From: Acinetobacter modestus
GTDB taxonomy: Bacteria; Pseudomonadota; Gammaproteobacteria; Pseudomonadales; Moraxellaceae
DNA: 64,000 bases
Reading direction: 5' to 3'
Assembly: GCF_014636095.1 (NCBI RefSeq)
Contig: NZ_BMDV01000006.1
Coordinates: forward strand, 62,001 to 126,000
Made by a program: the position numbers and the translations under genes
Notes under the pieces: generated by a model
The model's database searches: none
What the model saw: the letters and a program-made list of their open reading frames with translations, nothing else
Told to the model about the DNA's origin: nothing
Part shown: one piece after another, positions 48,531 through 59,175 of the stretch
Position numbering within the stretch: position 1 is the stretch's first letter
Layout of the letters: each line of letters starts with the position of its first letter

Positions 48531-48677
48531 TGCGAAATCCGCTTAAAATGGCTAGTTGCAAAAAAATCTTTCTTAAAATAGAAAATTTATGCGTAAGATG
48601 CTATAGGATACTGTAGTTCGAAGCGAATTTACATCTTATATAGTGAATATTATTCAACCCCCTGAAAAAGGTTTGAC

Positions 48678-49487
48678 ATGATCAGTCTCCCCTTGGTTTA
48701 CACAATTTTGGCACTTGTAGCCTATACCAGTTCTTTTTGGTATTTGTTTATACGTTTGATGTCAAAACGTACTCCAAATCTTTGGTGTTATTCGATTATG
48801 ATTGGTCTAGGGCTACTACTGCATAGTACTGTGCTCTATCAAGATATGATGACACCAATTGGCGTGAATTATGATGTATTTAACCTGATGTCATTCACTT
48901 CGGGGCTGATGCTAGCACTCAGTTTAATTTTAAGTTTAATTCGACCAATCTTGCCATTAAATTTAATTGGCACTCCTGTTGCCGCAATTGGTTTAATTTT
49001 AGGATATACTTTTAGTCAACCGAACCAAGTGATTGAACAACATAGCTTAGGTTTAGATCTTCATATCATCCTCTCTTTATCAGCTTATGCTGTTTTACTG
49101 ATGGCAACTATTCATTCAGTATTGCTTTGGTTTCAAGATAGAGAACTTAAGAAGAAACAAAAAAGACGAATTTGGGTTAACTTACTTCCACCATTCCAAG
49201 TGATGGAATCGGTACTCTTTGATTTAATTATTACAGGTTTTGGCTTACTCACTGCTGCACTTCTCTTTGGCTTTTTTACAATTGATAACTTCTTTGCTCA
49301 GCATCTTGCTCATAAAACCGCTTTTAGTATTATTTCATGGTTTTTATATGGTGCGCTTTTAATTGGGCATTACAAATTTGGCTGGCGCGGACGCAAAGCA
49401 ATTCGCTTTACCATTACAGGTTTTGTCTTACTTGCAATTGGTTTTATCGGCAGTAAGTTCGTTTTAGAAATGATTTTGGGACGTTAA
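48678..49487 (+). CDS. ypjD: YpjD/CcsA-family membrane protein
   Basis: A 269-residue inner-membrane protein with about eight transmembrane helices and the cytochrome c assembly (CcmC/CcsA) fold. HILSLSAYAVLLMATIHSV carries one conserved His, and another is in GHYKFGWRGRKA. In E. coli the homologue next to ffh is YpjD, whose role is not settled; CcsA proteins handle haem. The gene stands alone after the ffh promoter region. Confidence 0.85.
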   Translation: MISLPLVYTILALVAYTSSFWYLFIRLMSKRTPNLWCYSIMIGLGLLLHSTVLYQDMMTPIGVNYDVFNLMSFTSGLMLALSLILSLIRPILPLNLIGTPVAAIGLILGYTFSQPNQVIEQHSLGLDLHIILSLSAYAVLLMATIHSVLLWFQDRELKKKQKRRIWVNLLPPFQVMESVLFDLIITGFGLLTAALLFGFFTIDNFFAQHLAHKTAFSIISWFLYGALLIGHYKFGWRGRKAIRFTITGFVLLAIGFIGSKFVLEMILGR

Positions 49488-49567
49488 TATCTAGCTTCAT
49501 AATAAACTAGACAGCCTATCTGAAAATGCGTATAACGCTGTATTCTTTTAATTAGGTAATAATAATC

Positions 49568-50494
49568 GTGAAACTTGTGCTCGCTCCAATGGAAGGTCTA
49601 ACTGATCCGATCATGCGTGATGTACTCACTCATGTTGGCAGTTTTGATTGGTGCGTAACCGAGTTTATTCGTATTACCGATAGTATTCTTCCAGATCATA
49701 TTTATTATAGTTTTTGTCCTGAACTCAAAAACTCAGGTAAAACTGCGGCTGGTACACCAGTTCATGTTCAATTTCTTGGCAATAATCCAGAAATGTTAGC
49801 AGCAAATGCAGCGAAAGTTGTTGAACTCGGTGCTCCAGCAATTGATCTTAACTTTGGTTGTCCCGCTAAAACCGTTAATCGTCATCGTGGCGGTTCTGTT
49901 CTATTGGATGAACCTGAAACCGTACACCTCTTAGTTAAAGCAGTTCGTGATGCTGTACCTGCACATATACCCGTTTCAGCTAAAATGCGTCTGGGCTATC
50001 TAGATGAAAACCACACTTTAGATAATGCACATGCGATAGAAGATGCTGGCGCAAATTGGCTTACCGTACATGCGCGTACTAAAGCAGATGGCTATACTCC
50101 ACCTGCCTATTGGGAAAAAATTCAGCCAATCGTCGAAGCTTTAGACATCAATGTGATTGCGAATGGTGAGATTTGGAATAATACTGATGCCAAAGCTTGT
50201 ATAGCGCAGTCAGATTGCCATGATATTATGATTGGTCGAGGTGCTGTGACTACACCAGATCTAACCTTATGTATTCGAGAGAATAGTGATCAAGCAATCC
50301 TTTCTTGGCCAGAGTTAGTGCAACTCCAGCAACGCTTTTTAAGTGGCCAGTACAAAACTGAAATTGGAATGATCGGTCGTTATAAGCAATGGTTAGGTAT
50401 GATGACCAAAGCCTATCCAGAGGCTCAAGAGCTTTGGGCTAAAGTAAAAAAAGAGAAACAGCTGGAATTAATTATCAGCCATTTAAATACCTGA
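49568..50494 (+). CDS. dusC: tRNA-dihydrouridine(16) synthase DusC
   Basis: A flavin enzyme that reduces U16 of tRNAs to dihydrouridine. The 308-residue protein starts at GTG 49568 with MKLVLAPMEGLTD, and has the catalytic Cys in NFGCPAKTVNRHRGG and the phosphate-binding segment ANGEIWN...DIMIGRGAV. The C-terminal helical domain is typical of the DusC subfamily rather than DusA or DusB. Confidence 0.92.
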   Translation: MKLVLAPMEGLTDPIMRDVLTHVGSFDWCVTEFIRITDSILPDHIYYSFCPELKNSGKTAAGTPVHVQFLGNNPEMLAANAAKVVELGAPAIDLNFGCPAKTVNRHRGGSVLLDEPETVHLLVKAVRDAVPAHIPVSAKMRLGYLDENHTLDNAHAIEDAGANWLTVHARTKADGYTPPAYWEKIQPIVEALDINVIANGEIWNNTDAKACIAQSDCHDIMIGRGAVTTPDLTLCIRENSDQAILSWPELVQLQQRFLSGQYKTEIGMIGRYKQWLGMMTKAYPEAQELWAKVKKEKQLELIISHLNT

Positions 50495-50643
50495 ATTAAA
50501 AATTATTAGTTTCATCTTGAATTATATACCAACATTTATGAAAGGTTAGATAGAGAAAATTTCCTTTACTAACCTTGTTTGATTATTTAAATAAAAAAAT
50601 AAATTAAACAATATCAAAACATAAATGATATTAACTAAAAGAG

Positions 50644-51702
50644 CTATAAACCACTTATTTTCACTTTTAGATCAGTAATATTCGCACCTTTAATTCCCCA
50701 ATTCCCCATTGAGCCATTCTGTAGGCCATTAAACGTATTAGAATCTAGACTTCCAGTAGGAATCGTATCTCCTAGCCAAAGATTATTTATAGAAGCATCA
50801 AATTTTTCAGATTTACCAATATTACCAAAAACAACACTACCTGTTTCCGTTGGATTTGTCCCCGTTTTCCCTTCAATTCCAGCATAAAACCCACTTAAAG
50901 AAAAACCAGCGGTTGTATCCGTTGGGTCAGTATCATTGGCAGTCAACTGTAAATTAAATTTAGCACCTGTATTTCCAGACACTAAATTAATTGAACAACC
51001 ATCTGGGTTTAAGGTAGTTGGTCCACAAATTGATTTAATCGCACCGCCAAACATCAACATATGACTTTGAGGAGCACTACCCAATTGAAAATTCATTGTT
51101 GGCTTATTATTAGGCATGAACTCAATGTCAATATTGCTAGTACGCAATAATTCCTTAATATTCGGCTTTAAAGTCGTACCTGTTGTAAATATAGACTTTC
51201 TTACATAGTTTGAAGCATTTATTGTTGAAATAGCATCGATATTTACAGGATCATGCGGTACTAAATAAACTGATAATGGTCGTATACGTATACCATTGAC
51301 ACCACTACCAAATTTAATTGCAATATTCGCAAATGCACCACTATTACCTTTGTCAGTGTCAATAACAGCTTGCAATAACTGTGATGTATTATTCTGAATA
51401 GTACCATTAGCATTAAATGTTTGAACGAAATCCACACCCAGAGTAGGAGTCACAGCATTAGGATTTGCTGCCATAACTAATGCCGCTTGAGTTAACGCGG
51501 TTTCACCTTTTTTTGCAAAACCATCCGTATCAATAATAGCTATTTGATTAAAGTCTATTTTTGAAAGTTGCACACCAATATTAAGACCATCTTGCCCAGT
51601 TGCAATTGACAAACTTTGATCATCAAGTGGCTGCATTGCCATCGTAAATGGCGTAAATAACAATAATAATGTGAAACATCCTAATTTTTTGTTTTTTCCC
51701 AT
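50644..51702 (-). CDS. Exported DUF6160-like protein
   Basis: A 352-residue protein with a signal peptide cleaved after AMA or nearby, followed by MQPLDDQSLSIATGQDGLNIG, the tag seen in DUF6160-like proteins. The rest is a beta-rich, Asn/Gly/Thr-rich sequence with many repeated IDIEF/INLVS-type strands, probably a beta-helix or surface layer protein. A Cys pair (ICGPTTLNPDGC) may form a disulphide. It is separated from the lipoprotein gene upstream by a terminator. Confidence 0.7.
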   Translation of the reverse strand: MGKNKKLGCFTLLLLFTPFTMAMQPLDDQSLSIATGQDGLNIGVQLSKIDFNQIAIIDTDGFAKKGETALTQAALVMAANPNAVTPTLGVDFVQTFNANGTIQNNTSQLLQAVIDTDKGNSGAFANIAIKFGSGVNGIRIRPLSVYLVPHDPVNIDAISTINASNYVRKSIFTTGTTLKPNIKELLRTSNIDIEFMPNNKPTMNFQLGSAPQSHMLMFGGAIKSICGPTTLNPDGCSINLVSGNTGAKFNLQLTANDTDPTDTTAGFSLSGFYAGIEGKTGTNPTETGSVVFGNIGKSEKFDASINNLWLGDTIPTGSLDSNTFNGLQNGSMGNWGIKGANITDLKVKISGL

Positions 51703-51794
51703 TGCCCTGATCCATAGACAAATGCTTAAAATATGTTCACTAGATTAACATAGTTTGAACAAATCACAACATAAAACCGATAGCTGATAAAATA

Positions 51795-51829
51795 AAGCTG
51801 ACTTCTGCAATACAAACAAAAGTCAGCTT
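51795..51829 (-). terminator. Terminator after the lipoprotein gene
   Basis: AAGCTGACTT (51795-51804) and AAGTCAGCTT (51820-51829) form a 10-bp stem; on the minus strand it is followed by TTATTTTAT. It lies six bp after the lipoprotein stop. Confidence 0.75.
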
Positions 51830-51834
51830 CCTAT

Positions 51835-53271
51835 TTACTTACCAGTTGGCGGCGTAAGACTGATATATTTTCCTCTAACGATGCCTTCAGCATCCACAGA
51901 TACATACGCGCGAGTTGTAACAGTATCTTTAACTAAAGTTCCCCATGAATACTGTTTAACAGCCCCACCATTAATATTAACCAACGCATAACTTAATGAA
52001 GGATTACAGCCCATTGCTTGCTGATTTTCTGCACTTGTCCAACTTTTACCTATTGAAATATTATTTAATCCCATCTCAGTTGGAGTACAGGTTGAAAATG
52101 GTTGAGTATAATTGGTGTATTCTTTTTCCTGCAATTTCCCCCCAACAAAACCAAATTGAGAAGAAATCCCACCGATTGGTACATTACCATTATCATCCAT
52201 TAAAACATTTTTCCATGTATAAACAGACTGTAAAGCTGAAGCATCATCAGAAGTAGTATATAACATCTGTAAAGTACCATCACCACACTCAAGTATTGTT
52301 CGGACTTGATCATAGGTCATGTTTACGGTTAACTTCTGCCAGTTTTGTATATCTGGAATACATGTCGTTTTAGCATCTTTAAATATAAATTGTTTATACT
52401 TTAACAAATTATTTTCTAGCCAAAATATTGCACGATCTTCACTATTACTATCCTTTTTTGCCCACTCTCTAATCGTAAAATAATTAGGAACTCCATTATT
52501 ATCAGTACTTTGTGTTAACACCCCCTCACATCCCATTTCATTTCTAATTGTGCTGTAAGGATCTTTAATTTTAATTTTATTCCACTGGTCATATACAGGT
52601 TGGCAGGTTGAAATTTCTGGAGAAGATTTTACATAGTTTTTCTCTACTAATTTATCATTTGCATCAAACTCAATTGATAAATTATCCTGATTAGTATTAA
52701 TCCAAGTATAATACGATGAGATACGATTATTACTACTACTAGCACTATAATTATATATACCTGAACAACCTAGTTTAGTAGTGACATCTGATAATGTTTG
52801 ACCTATAAATAAGCGATCTATAACATCTTTGGCAGGTAAACATGTCGTAGTCACATTTGATTTAGTAGGAATAAAAACTTTATTTTTTAATTTTCCATTT
52901 AAGTTCTGTACTACAATAGTAGGCTCTAGTAGATTCACTCCCCAAATATGCGTAGTTTGTTTACTATCAGCCGTTTCAACTACAGTAGACTGAAAACTGT
53001 TACAACTTAACTTACTGTTGCTTAATGCAAGACTATCATCTATTTGAAGCTGCTTCCATTGCTCGTAACTTACTTGACACGGGGCATTCTGAGTAGGCGT
53101 TGGAGTCGGTGTAGGCGTTGGAGTCGGTGTAGGCGTTGGAGTCGGTGTAGGCGTTGGAGTCGGTGTAGGCGTTGGAGTCGGTGTAGGCGTTGATGAGCCA
53201 CCGCCACCACAACCAGCTAAAACTAACATAGTGGCAAACATCATAATTTGATGTGTTGATTTTCCATTCAT
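51835..53271 (-). CDS. Lipoprotein with Thr-Pro linker and five BamE-like repeats
   Basis: I start at ATG 53271 (MNGKSTHQIMMF), eight nt after AAGGA, giving 478 residues. The lipobox is LVLAGC, so it is a lipoprotein, probably in the outer membrane. A Gly/Ser stretch and a run of Thr-Pro dipeptides follow. The remainder is five repeats of about 75-90 residues, each with a YxxWxxIxI start, an LGC-G motif and a closing Cys; they resemble SmpA/BamE- or BLIP-like domains. Two Cys per repeat suggest one disulphide each. Confidence 0.75.
   Translation of the reverse strand: MNGKSTHQIMMFATMLVLAGCGGGGSSTPTPTPTPTPTPTPTPTPTPTPTPTPTPTPTPTQNAPCQVSYEQWKQLQIDDSLALSNSKLSCNSFQSTVVETADSKQTTHIWGVNLLEPTIVVQNLNGKLKNKVFIPTKSNVTTTCLPAKDVIDRLFIGQTLSDVTTKLGCSGIYNYSASSSNNRISSYYTWINTNQDNLSIEFDANDKLVEKNYVKSSPEISTCQPVYDQWNKIKIKDPYSTIRNEMGCEGVLTQSTDNNGVPNYFTIREWAKKDSNSEDRAIFWLENNLLKYKQFIFKDAKTTCIPDIQNWQKLTVNMTYDQVRTILECGDGTLQMLYTTSDDASALQSVYTWKNVLMDDNGNVPIGGISSQFGFVGGKLQEKEYTNYTQPFSTCTPTEMGLNNISIGKSWTSAENQQAMGCNPSLSYALVNINGGAVKQYSWGTLVKDTVTTRAYVSVDAEGIVRGKYISLTPPTGK
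53093..53192. repeat. 18-bp in-frame minisatellite
   Basis: About five perfect tandem copies of GGCGTTGGAGTCGGTGTA (plus strand) encode Thr-Pro-Thr-Pro-Thr-Pro in the lipoprotein linker. The unit is a multiple of three, so copy-number change alters linker length without breaking the frame. Confidence 0.9.
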
Positions 53272-53464
53272 TAAATACGTCCTTATATCACCAGTATTTT
53301 TGTCAATTCTAATCAATCTATCTCAATTTGACTTTTTTTTTTGTAAATATATGCATCATTTATTTTAGAAATTTTCTAATTAAATTTGTTAAATAATATT
53401 TATCAATAACGCTTAACTCTACGAATTTAATTTGCTTCTAATTTCTAATAACTAATTTGCTAAC

Positions 53465-54930
53465 TTACTCTTTTTTATCAGAAGATAAAGCAACTAACTC
53501 TGCTACGAGTGCTTCAGCTTTCATAACACCTATAGCTTGTCCAATAGCAAACCAACTATAAAGACCAAACTGTAAAAGATTGTTCATTTCATAATTTACA
53601 AAGTCAATAGTTCTAGGGGTTCTATATTGCCAACATTCTTTAAAATTTTGATAATCTTCAGACATCCTACATTCTTGAGCCATTTGCCAGAATGGTGTAT
53701 CAATACGACCAGTATCATAATGCATACGAATAAAATCACGTATTCCATGCCAACCTTGCATATTTTGATAATTAAAAAAATCTATAGTGCCTTGTGAAAT
53801 AATTCCATGACATTCTTGCACTGTACTTACAAAAAAATCTAATTGTTGAAGCATTTGTCCAATTGAGGTAGCTTCTAATGGCTCAACAAAGCCTGATGCC
53901 AAACCGATAGCCATTAAATTACCTTGCCATACTTTTTCATAAAACCCTGCTTCAAATTGAATTAATCGTATAGGTTCAATTTTATGTCCCAACCATAGCT
54001 CTATTTCATCAATAGCCTGCTCTGGATTAAGAGAATTACTATCAAACACATAACCCGCACCAATCCGATGTTGTAATGGAATTTGCCATATCCAACCTGA
54101 ACTCATTGCTGTTGATTTTGTAACTAAATCAGGATGAGCTTTTTGATGACTTAAGTGAAAAGGTATCGCAGAATTTAAAGGTAAATAATCCTTAAAGGAT
54201 TGCCACGAAGAATGTAATTTTTTGCCTAGAATTTGCCTAGAAAAGCCTGATGCATCTATAACAAAATTTACAAGAATATATTTTTCATCAATATACAAAG
54301 TTGAGATATTTCCATTTTCTAAATTTTGATATATCCTTAAAAACTCTTCTTTATGGATAACTCCACTTTCCAAAGTAATTTTACGTAAATATCACCCTTC
54401 TTTATAAGTATCAAAATAAAAGGAAGATGCAAATTATGTTCTTTTTGTGCAACAAACATATCTGTTAATTCTTTCTGTGAAATATTTCTTTCACGTAATT
54501 GAATCGATTCAACAAAATTTGAAATAGGAATATCATTATTCGCTAACACAGAAAATGCAGGGAAATAACCATTTTCATCCCAAAAAATATCCTTTTTACC
54601 TCCTGCAGGAAACATATGATAAAAATAATCTTTTGAATTGGAAAAATTACTTCTCCATCCTTCATAAACAAAACCTAGTTTATGTACAGCTTCTGTCTCT
54701 TTAATAAATTCAAGAAGTGGAATTTTTAGTTTTTCTAAAGCACCAATAAAATTAAGAACTCCACCCTCGCCCACTCCCACAATTGGAATTTCCTGTGCTG
54801 AAATAACCATAATTTCAACAGAGGGGCTAAAAATTTGACGTAAATATAATGCAGCAAACCAACCCGCTGTCCCCCCGCCAAGAATACAAACACGTTGCAT
54901 ACCACGTAAAGTTAACATTATATCTCTCAT
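53465..54930 (-). pseudogene. Flavin-dependent tryptophan-halogenase-like gene, broken
   Basis: Two frames together form one FAD-dependent halogenase. The 5' part (54930-54337) has the dinucleotide motif ILGGGTAGW, and the 3' part (about 54427-53465) has the halogenase signature GWIWQIPL and GLASGFVEPLEATSI. The frame breaks near a T-run at 54418-54421, where one base seems lost. After that the correct frame reads FYFDTYKEG and meets a TGA at 54392-54394 before YLRKITLESGV. Two lesions make sequencing error less likely. The 3' part has only a TTG start. The start may be ATG 54918. Confidence 0.8.
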
Positions 54931-54943
54931 AAGTTTTCATTAT

Positions 54944-54968
54944 AAAAAAGCGACTATATGTTAGTCGC
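54944..54968 (-). terminator. Terminator after the secreted-protein operon
   Basis: GCGACTA (54950-54956) and TAGTCGC (54962-54968) around a five-base loop, with a run of six T on the minus strand after the stem. It lies between the 549-aa gene and the halogenase gene. Confidence 0.85.
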
Positions 54969-54986
54969 CTTTAAAATTTTTATTAA

Positions 54987-56636
54987 CTAACAAAACTTCA
55001 AATTACCAAAACAGTTAGAAACAGGCTGTTGATAATTATTCAATTGTAGATTCTCCATTACCATTACAGCACGAGAACTATCCGAAAGCCTTATATCCCC
55101 TAACCCTCTAAATACAGGCGCACCAAATAAGAGCGTAATTGCTGTACCTAGATTGATATCGATTTTGTTATTTGCAGAGTCTGATAAATAATTAGTGATA
55201 TAAGTTGCAATTTGTGGCAAGACATCATCCATTGGAATATTGTTAGTCGGAACAAGTTTACCAAAGTCAAGTGGATCTTTTAATGATAACCACCAACCTG
55301 GTTGTGCAATATCACCTTTATTGAATACAAGATTACTATCCGTATTAGAATAATTATCTGCAACATTAGTAATAGCTTTGGTTGTTCTATTATAAGTAAA
55401 TGCACTTGAACTACCAGGCCAACGTAACGCTTCTTTTTGCAGTGATAAATAACCGCCACTACTGATTGGAAGATTGTGTACTAAGTTAAAATTTTCTTTT
55501 ACAGTCGCGTTAACTTTTAAGTTCGTAATATATGAACAATTTGCAGTATTTTTTGCCGCGGCACAGCTAGCCTGACTTCCTCCTGCTCCATCTGCTCCCA
55601 TAAAAAATACAACACCAGGTACTCCTAGCAAAGACTGATCAAGTGCCATAAATATACCACCACTGTCTCGACCAATAGCAATTGGATCAATAGGTACATC
55701 GTTCACAACTAGATTCAACTGTGACATCCGATTACCTGTTACAGCAGTTTGTGGAAATTCAAAACTTACATTTTGTTGTGGTACTAAAATCCCATAGATG
55801 CCCTGATTACTTGAGTTTTTACGTAAGTTATCATAAATTTTTTGGTCGTTATTCGAGCTAGCTTTATTCGGATTATTTACCACTCCTGTCATCTGGCTAG
55901 GACTTGAAAAAACAGAACGATCATTCCACCAAAGAGTATTAATACGCACATTGGCAAAAATTTGCTCGTCATAGCGTGTACCAAAAATAGAAGGATTGGT
56001 TTTTGCATCTACTGGCGTTGGAGCAACTTGTATATAACCACTAAATGTATTAATACCACCACCCGTAGATTTTTGAGTGGTAGAATTATAATCATTTAAA
56101 GTTCCTGCAGATAAATGCCCTAAAATATCTTCCGCACTCAAACGAAAACCAGCAACTTCTCGTAGCGAAGCACTTGTTGGATTTTTTATTGCAAATTCAA
56201 TAAAAGGATTTGTAAGTAATGCACTCGTATTTGCCCTACCTTTTGTCCAAATAGGAGTACCATCAGCTGCTACGCTATCGGCTGGACCACTCAACGACAA
56301 GTTTTCAATATCAATGTCACAATTACCAACACCATTAGTACCACCACATCCTAATTGTAAACTACGAATATTGGTGTTAAGTTCCATTTTGGCTTCTAAA
56401 CCTAGTTTGTAGTAACCATAATTCAAATAATTGCCTGAACTACCAGCACCACTGCCATCACCAGCACTACCATCTATATTTTTTGGAGCAGTATACGCCA
56501 TCGAAATTAATGCTTGTCCTCTCGCTGCGGATAACTCTTCGTCAGTCATTGACACTAAACCATTTGCCAAAGTGTTCGCAGTAGTTATAGACAATAAACA
56601 AGATGCCAAAAGCGTTTTTTTCATTCCCTTTTTCAT
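54987..56636 (-). CDS. Exported DUF6160-like surface protein
   Basis: I start at ATG 56636 (MKKGMKKTLLAS), seven nt after AGAGGA, which gives 549 residues; a frame start at 56660 overlaps the previous gene. A signal peptide is followed by LVSMTDEELSAARGQALIS, a variant of the family tag. The mature protein is rich in Asn, Ser, Gly and short beta strands, with a few Cys pairs (CGGTNGVGNCD; SCAAAKNTANC). It is the last of four genes in one operon. Confidence 0.72.
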   Translation of the reverse strand: MKKGMKKTLLASCLLSITTANTLANGLVSMTDEELSAARGQALISMAYTAPKNIDGSAGDGSGAGSSGNYLNYGYYKLGLEAKMELNTNIRSLQLGCGGTNGVGNCDIDIENLSLSGPADSVAADGTPIWTKGRANTSALLTNPFIEFAIKNPTSASLREVAGFRLSAEDILGHLSAGTLNDYNSTTQKSTGGGINTFSGYIQVAPTPVDAKTNPSIFGTRYDEQIFANVRINTLWWNDRSVFSSPSQMTGVVNNPNKASSNNDQKIYDNLRKNSSNQGIYGILVPQQNVSFEFPQTAVTGNRMSQLNLVVNDVPIDPIAIGRDSGGIFMALDQSLLGVPGVVFFMGADGAGGSQASCAAAKNTANCSYITNLKVNATVKENFNLVHNLPISSGGYLSLQKEALRWPGSSSAFTYNRTTKAITNVADNYSNTDSNLVFNKGDIAQPGWWLSLKDPLDFGKLVPTNNIPMDDVLPQIATYITNYLSDSANNKIDINLGTAITLLFGAPVFRGLGDIRLSDSSRAVMVMENLQLNNYQQPVSNCFGNLKFC

Positions 56637-56656
56637 CACTTTTTCCTCTTTATCTA

Positions 56657-59155
56657 TCAATTTCGTGGTTTAAGTGTAAATTCAGAACTAATACGACCAC
56701 CCGTCATAACCATCTCACCAAGTCTCTGCGCACGATTATTATACGTACCCATTGTAGAAGTATTCCACCCTGCAGGTGGGTCTACAGGTGGATAAAAATT
56801 AATATCTCTAATTCTCAAAACATTTGCCTCTCTTTCAGTAGAGGTTTGGTCAGAGGCTGGATTGATATCAAAGGAATAGTTAAAACCAACACTATCTTTA
56901 TTCACAACGATTGCATTATTAAAAGCCATCAGACCAGATATTCTATCAAAACCAATAATTGAATCTTGAATAGGATCACTAAATTGGATCGTACCATCCG
57001 TTAACTTATAGCGACCGACAATAGACAGTCGATTACCATTAGAATTTGAAATTTCATTGTTTGGTACTAAACTAAAATTCATATCACCAAGCATTTTAAG
57101 TTTTAAGCCAAATAAAATATCATCCTTACTTGTAAAAGAGTTTTTAATATTACTTGTAGCATTTAAACCTGTAGCTTCTGTTAAATTAGGATTTACATAA
57201 CTAGGTAAGTATCCAGCAGCGATCTCAGCAGCCATTACCATAAGTAAATTTTTTAAATCAACATTCACATTCCCATTTTCAAATCCCATACTACCGTAAC
57301 CACGTAATAACATATCAATATTACGCAAACCTATATAATAGTTTCGGTCAGCATCTACAACCATAATTGAAGTAGTTTTTGTACCATCAGCATTACGCCC
57401 TTGTACACTTAAGCCCATCGCCAAGCCTAGACGATCCATATTCGTTACATTACTTGCTGTGACAACATTAGTTAAATTATCTAAATTATATACCTTACCA
57501 GTATATTTAGTTGAATAAACCGCAATATTACTGTTTAAATTATAATAAGGTAGCCCTAATCCCCACTTATTACCAATACCATCAGCAGCATCAATTTTGT
57601 TAGTTGTTGAAACGCCTGTACTTGATGTAAAACGACCCTGTTTTGAAACAGCTTGGAACTCTCCGCTACGAATACCAACAACCAAACTATTTGGAGTTTG
57701 TCCTTGTGCTATTTGTTGCTTATAGTCGTTTGCAGTAGTTAAAGTTCCACCTGAACCACCAAAACGAGCACTATTTAGCACTGTATTAGTGGGCAATAAT
57801 AAATGTCTCGTATTTGCTAAACTTAAATAAACATTACCACTATCAAAATATGCACGTTCATTAGAATTTGATAAAAGTGGACTTAATTTACCAAATTCAA
57901 AACCAAAAGTATTTGCTCCTGCGCCTCCAATTTCCAATGTTGTTGCTTCGCCAGCTGTACCTAAATTTGCTCCAAGCATAGCATCACCTTGACTTGTGAA
58001 TTCTCCACGCAAGCGCACACCAATACCTGATGAGCCTAGAACTGTATCATTTCCATCTGAACGAATAGTGGTAGTCGGATCACCATTATCTGCACTTGTT
58101 GCATAGCCTAAAATATTTTTAGTCTGATCAAGTCCTTTGGCATCTATACCCCGAATCTGTAAATAACTATTTACCATTCGCCCACTTGCTCCTACACGAA
58201 TAAGCCCTTTTGCAGCATTGGTTTCATTATTCCCTGCGGCTAAAGCATATACTGGATTCGTAGGATCAACATAAGCATCCTTCTTAGTCATTAACTCAAT
58301 ATTTAAACCTGAACTCGTTGCGATGCCACTCGAGTTTTTATAAGTAGCATTTGCACTTTGTGTCGCATTCATATTTGGCATAGCCGCACGAGTAAAGTCA
58401 ATATAACCATAAGTTTCAGATGGTGCAGTCGATTTAGTTGCGTTCGCGGTTGCAGAAACTTTATTGGTCTGCAACATTAAACCTTTTGTAGGATCAACAT
58501 ACATGACACCTTTGCCTAAAAAATTAAAATTAAAATTCTTTAAAATAAGTTGATTATAATAGTTAGGTGTATTGTTCGTTAAACCAAAATACATATTAAT
58601 ATTTTGTAAATTCAAACGTAAATCAGATTGTGAATTGGGATCAAATAAACCATTCTTTGTTTGAAAATGAATGTATTGTGGCGAATCAGTTTGAATTGCT
58701 ACATTACCGATTAATGGATCACAATTACTCGTCGTCTGGTTACAAACTTGAAATCCTTGAACTGAAATAGTAGAGGGCATACTTTCTACTTCGAAATCTA
58801 ATCCTGCAGTTGCATTCCCCCCATTGATAGTTGTCCCTGTTTGAATTTTATAATTTGTTCCTAATTGATAACTTCCACCTAAGTAATTGTCATTTTTTCG
58901 AATTTTCACTGTATTTGCAATTGCATTTAAAATATTTTCGCCTGTTGGAGTCCCTACCTTATCTTGCCAATACAGTTGATTGAAATCCATTTGTTTATAT
59001 TCTGTTTGAATATATAGACCATCCTGTGCATTTACTAAACTTAAATCACTATCTGGCAATTCTTGTAAAGCATAAATATTTTGAGAGAGGAGAATACTAC
59101 TCGCCAATGTTGTTAAAACAAAATAGCGAGCATTAATTGACGTCCTTTTCATCAC
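56657..59155 (-). CDS. Large exported DUF6160-like surface protein
   Basis: An 832-residue protein with a signal peptide ending around IYA and then LQELPDSDLSLVNAQDGLYI. The next stretch MDFNQLYWQD resembles the IDFNQIAIID of the 352-aa protein, showing that they are paralogues. The rest is repetitive, Asn/Gly/Thr-rich and probably beta-helical. No catalytic motif is seen. It is the third gene of the operon that starts at 62142. Confidence 0.72.
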   Translation of the reverse strand: MMKRTSINARYFVLTTLASSILLSQNIYALQELPDSDLSLVNAQDGLYIQTEYKQMDFNQLYWQDKVGTPTGENILNAIANTVKIRKNDNYLGGSYQLGTNYKIQTGTTINGGNATAGLDFEVESMPSTISVQGFQVCNQTTSNCDPLIGNVAIQTDSPQYIHFQTKNGLFDPNSQSDLRLNLQNINMYFGLTNNTPNYYNQLILKNFNFNFLGKGVMYVDPTKGLMLQTNKVSATANATKSTAPSETYGYIDFTRAAMPNMNATQSANATYKNSSGIATSSGLNIELMTKKDAYVDPTNPVYALAAGNNETNAAKGLIRVGASGRMVNSYLQIRGIDAKGLDQTKNILGYATSADNGDPTTTIRSDGNDTVLGSSGIGVRLRGEFTSQGDAMLGANLGTAGEATTLEIGGAGANTFGFEFGKLSPLLSNSNERAYFDSGNVYLSLANTRHLLLPTNTVLNSARFGGSGGTLTTANDYKQQIAQGQTPNSLVVGIRSGEFQAVSKQGRFTSSTGVSTTNKIDAADGIGNKWGLGLPYYNLNSNIAVYSTKYTGKVYNLDNLTNVVTASNVTNMDRLGLAMGLSVQGRNADGTKTTSIMVVDADRNYYIGLRNIDMLLRGYGSMGFENGNVNVDLKNLLMVMAAEIAAGYLPSYVNPNLTEATGLNATSNIKNSFTSKDDILFGLKLKMLGDMNFSLVPNNEISNSNGNRLSIVGRYKLTDGTIQFSDPIQDSIIGFDRISGLMAFNNAIVVNKDSVGFNYSFDINPASDQTSTEREANVLRIRDINFYPPVDPPAGWNTSTMGTYNNRAQRLGEMVMTGGRISSEFTLKPRN

Positions 59156-59175
59156 ATCCTTTCCTTATTTTTATT

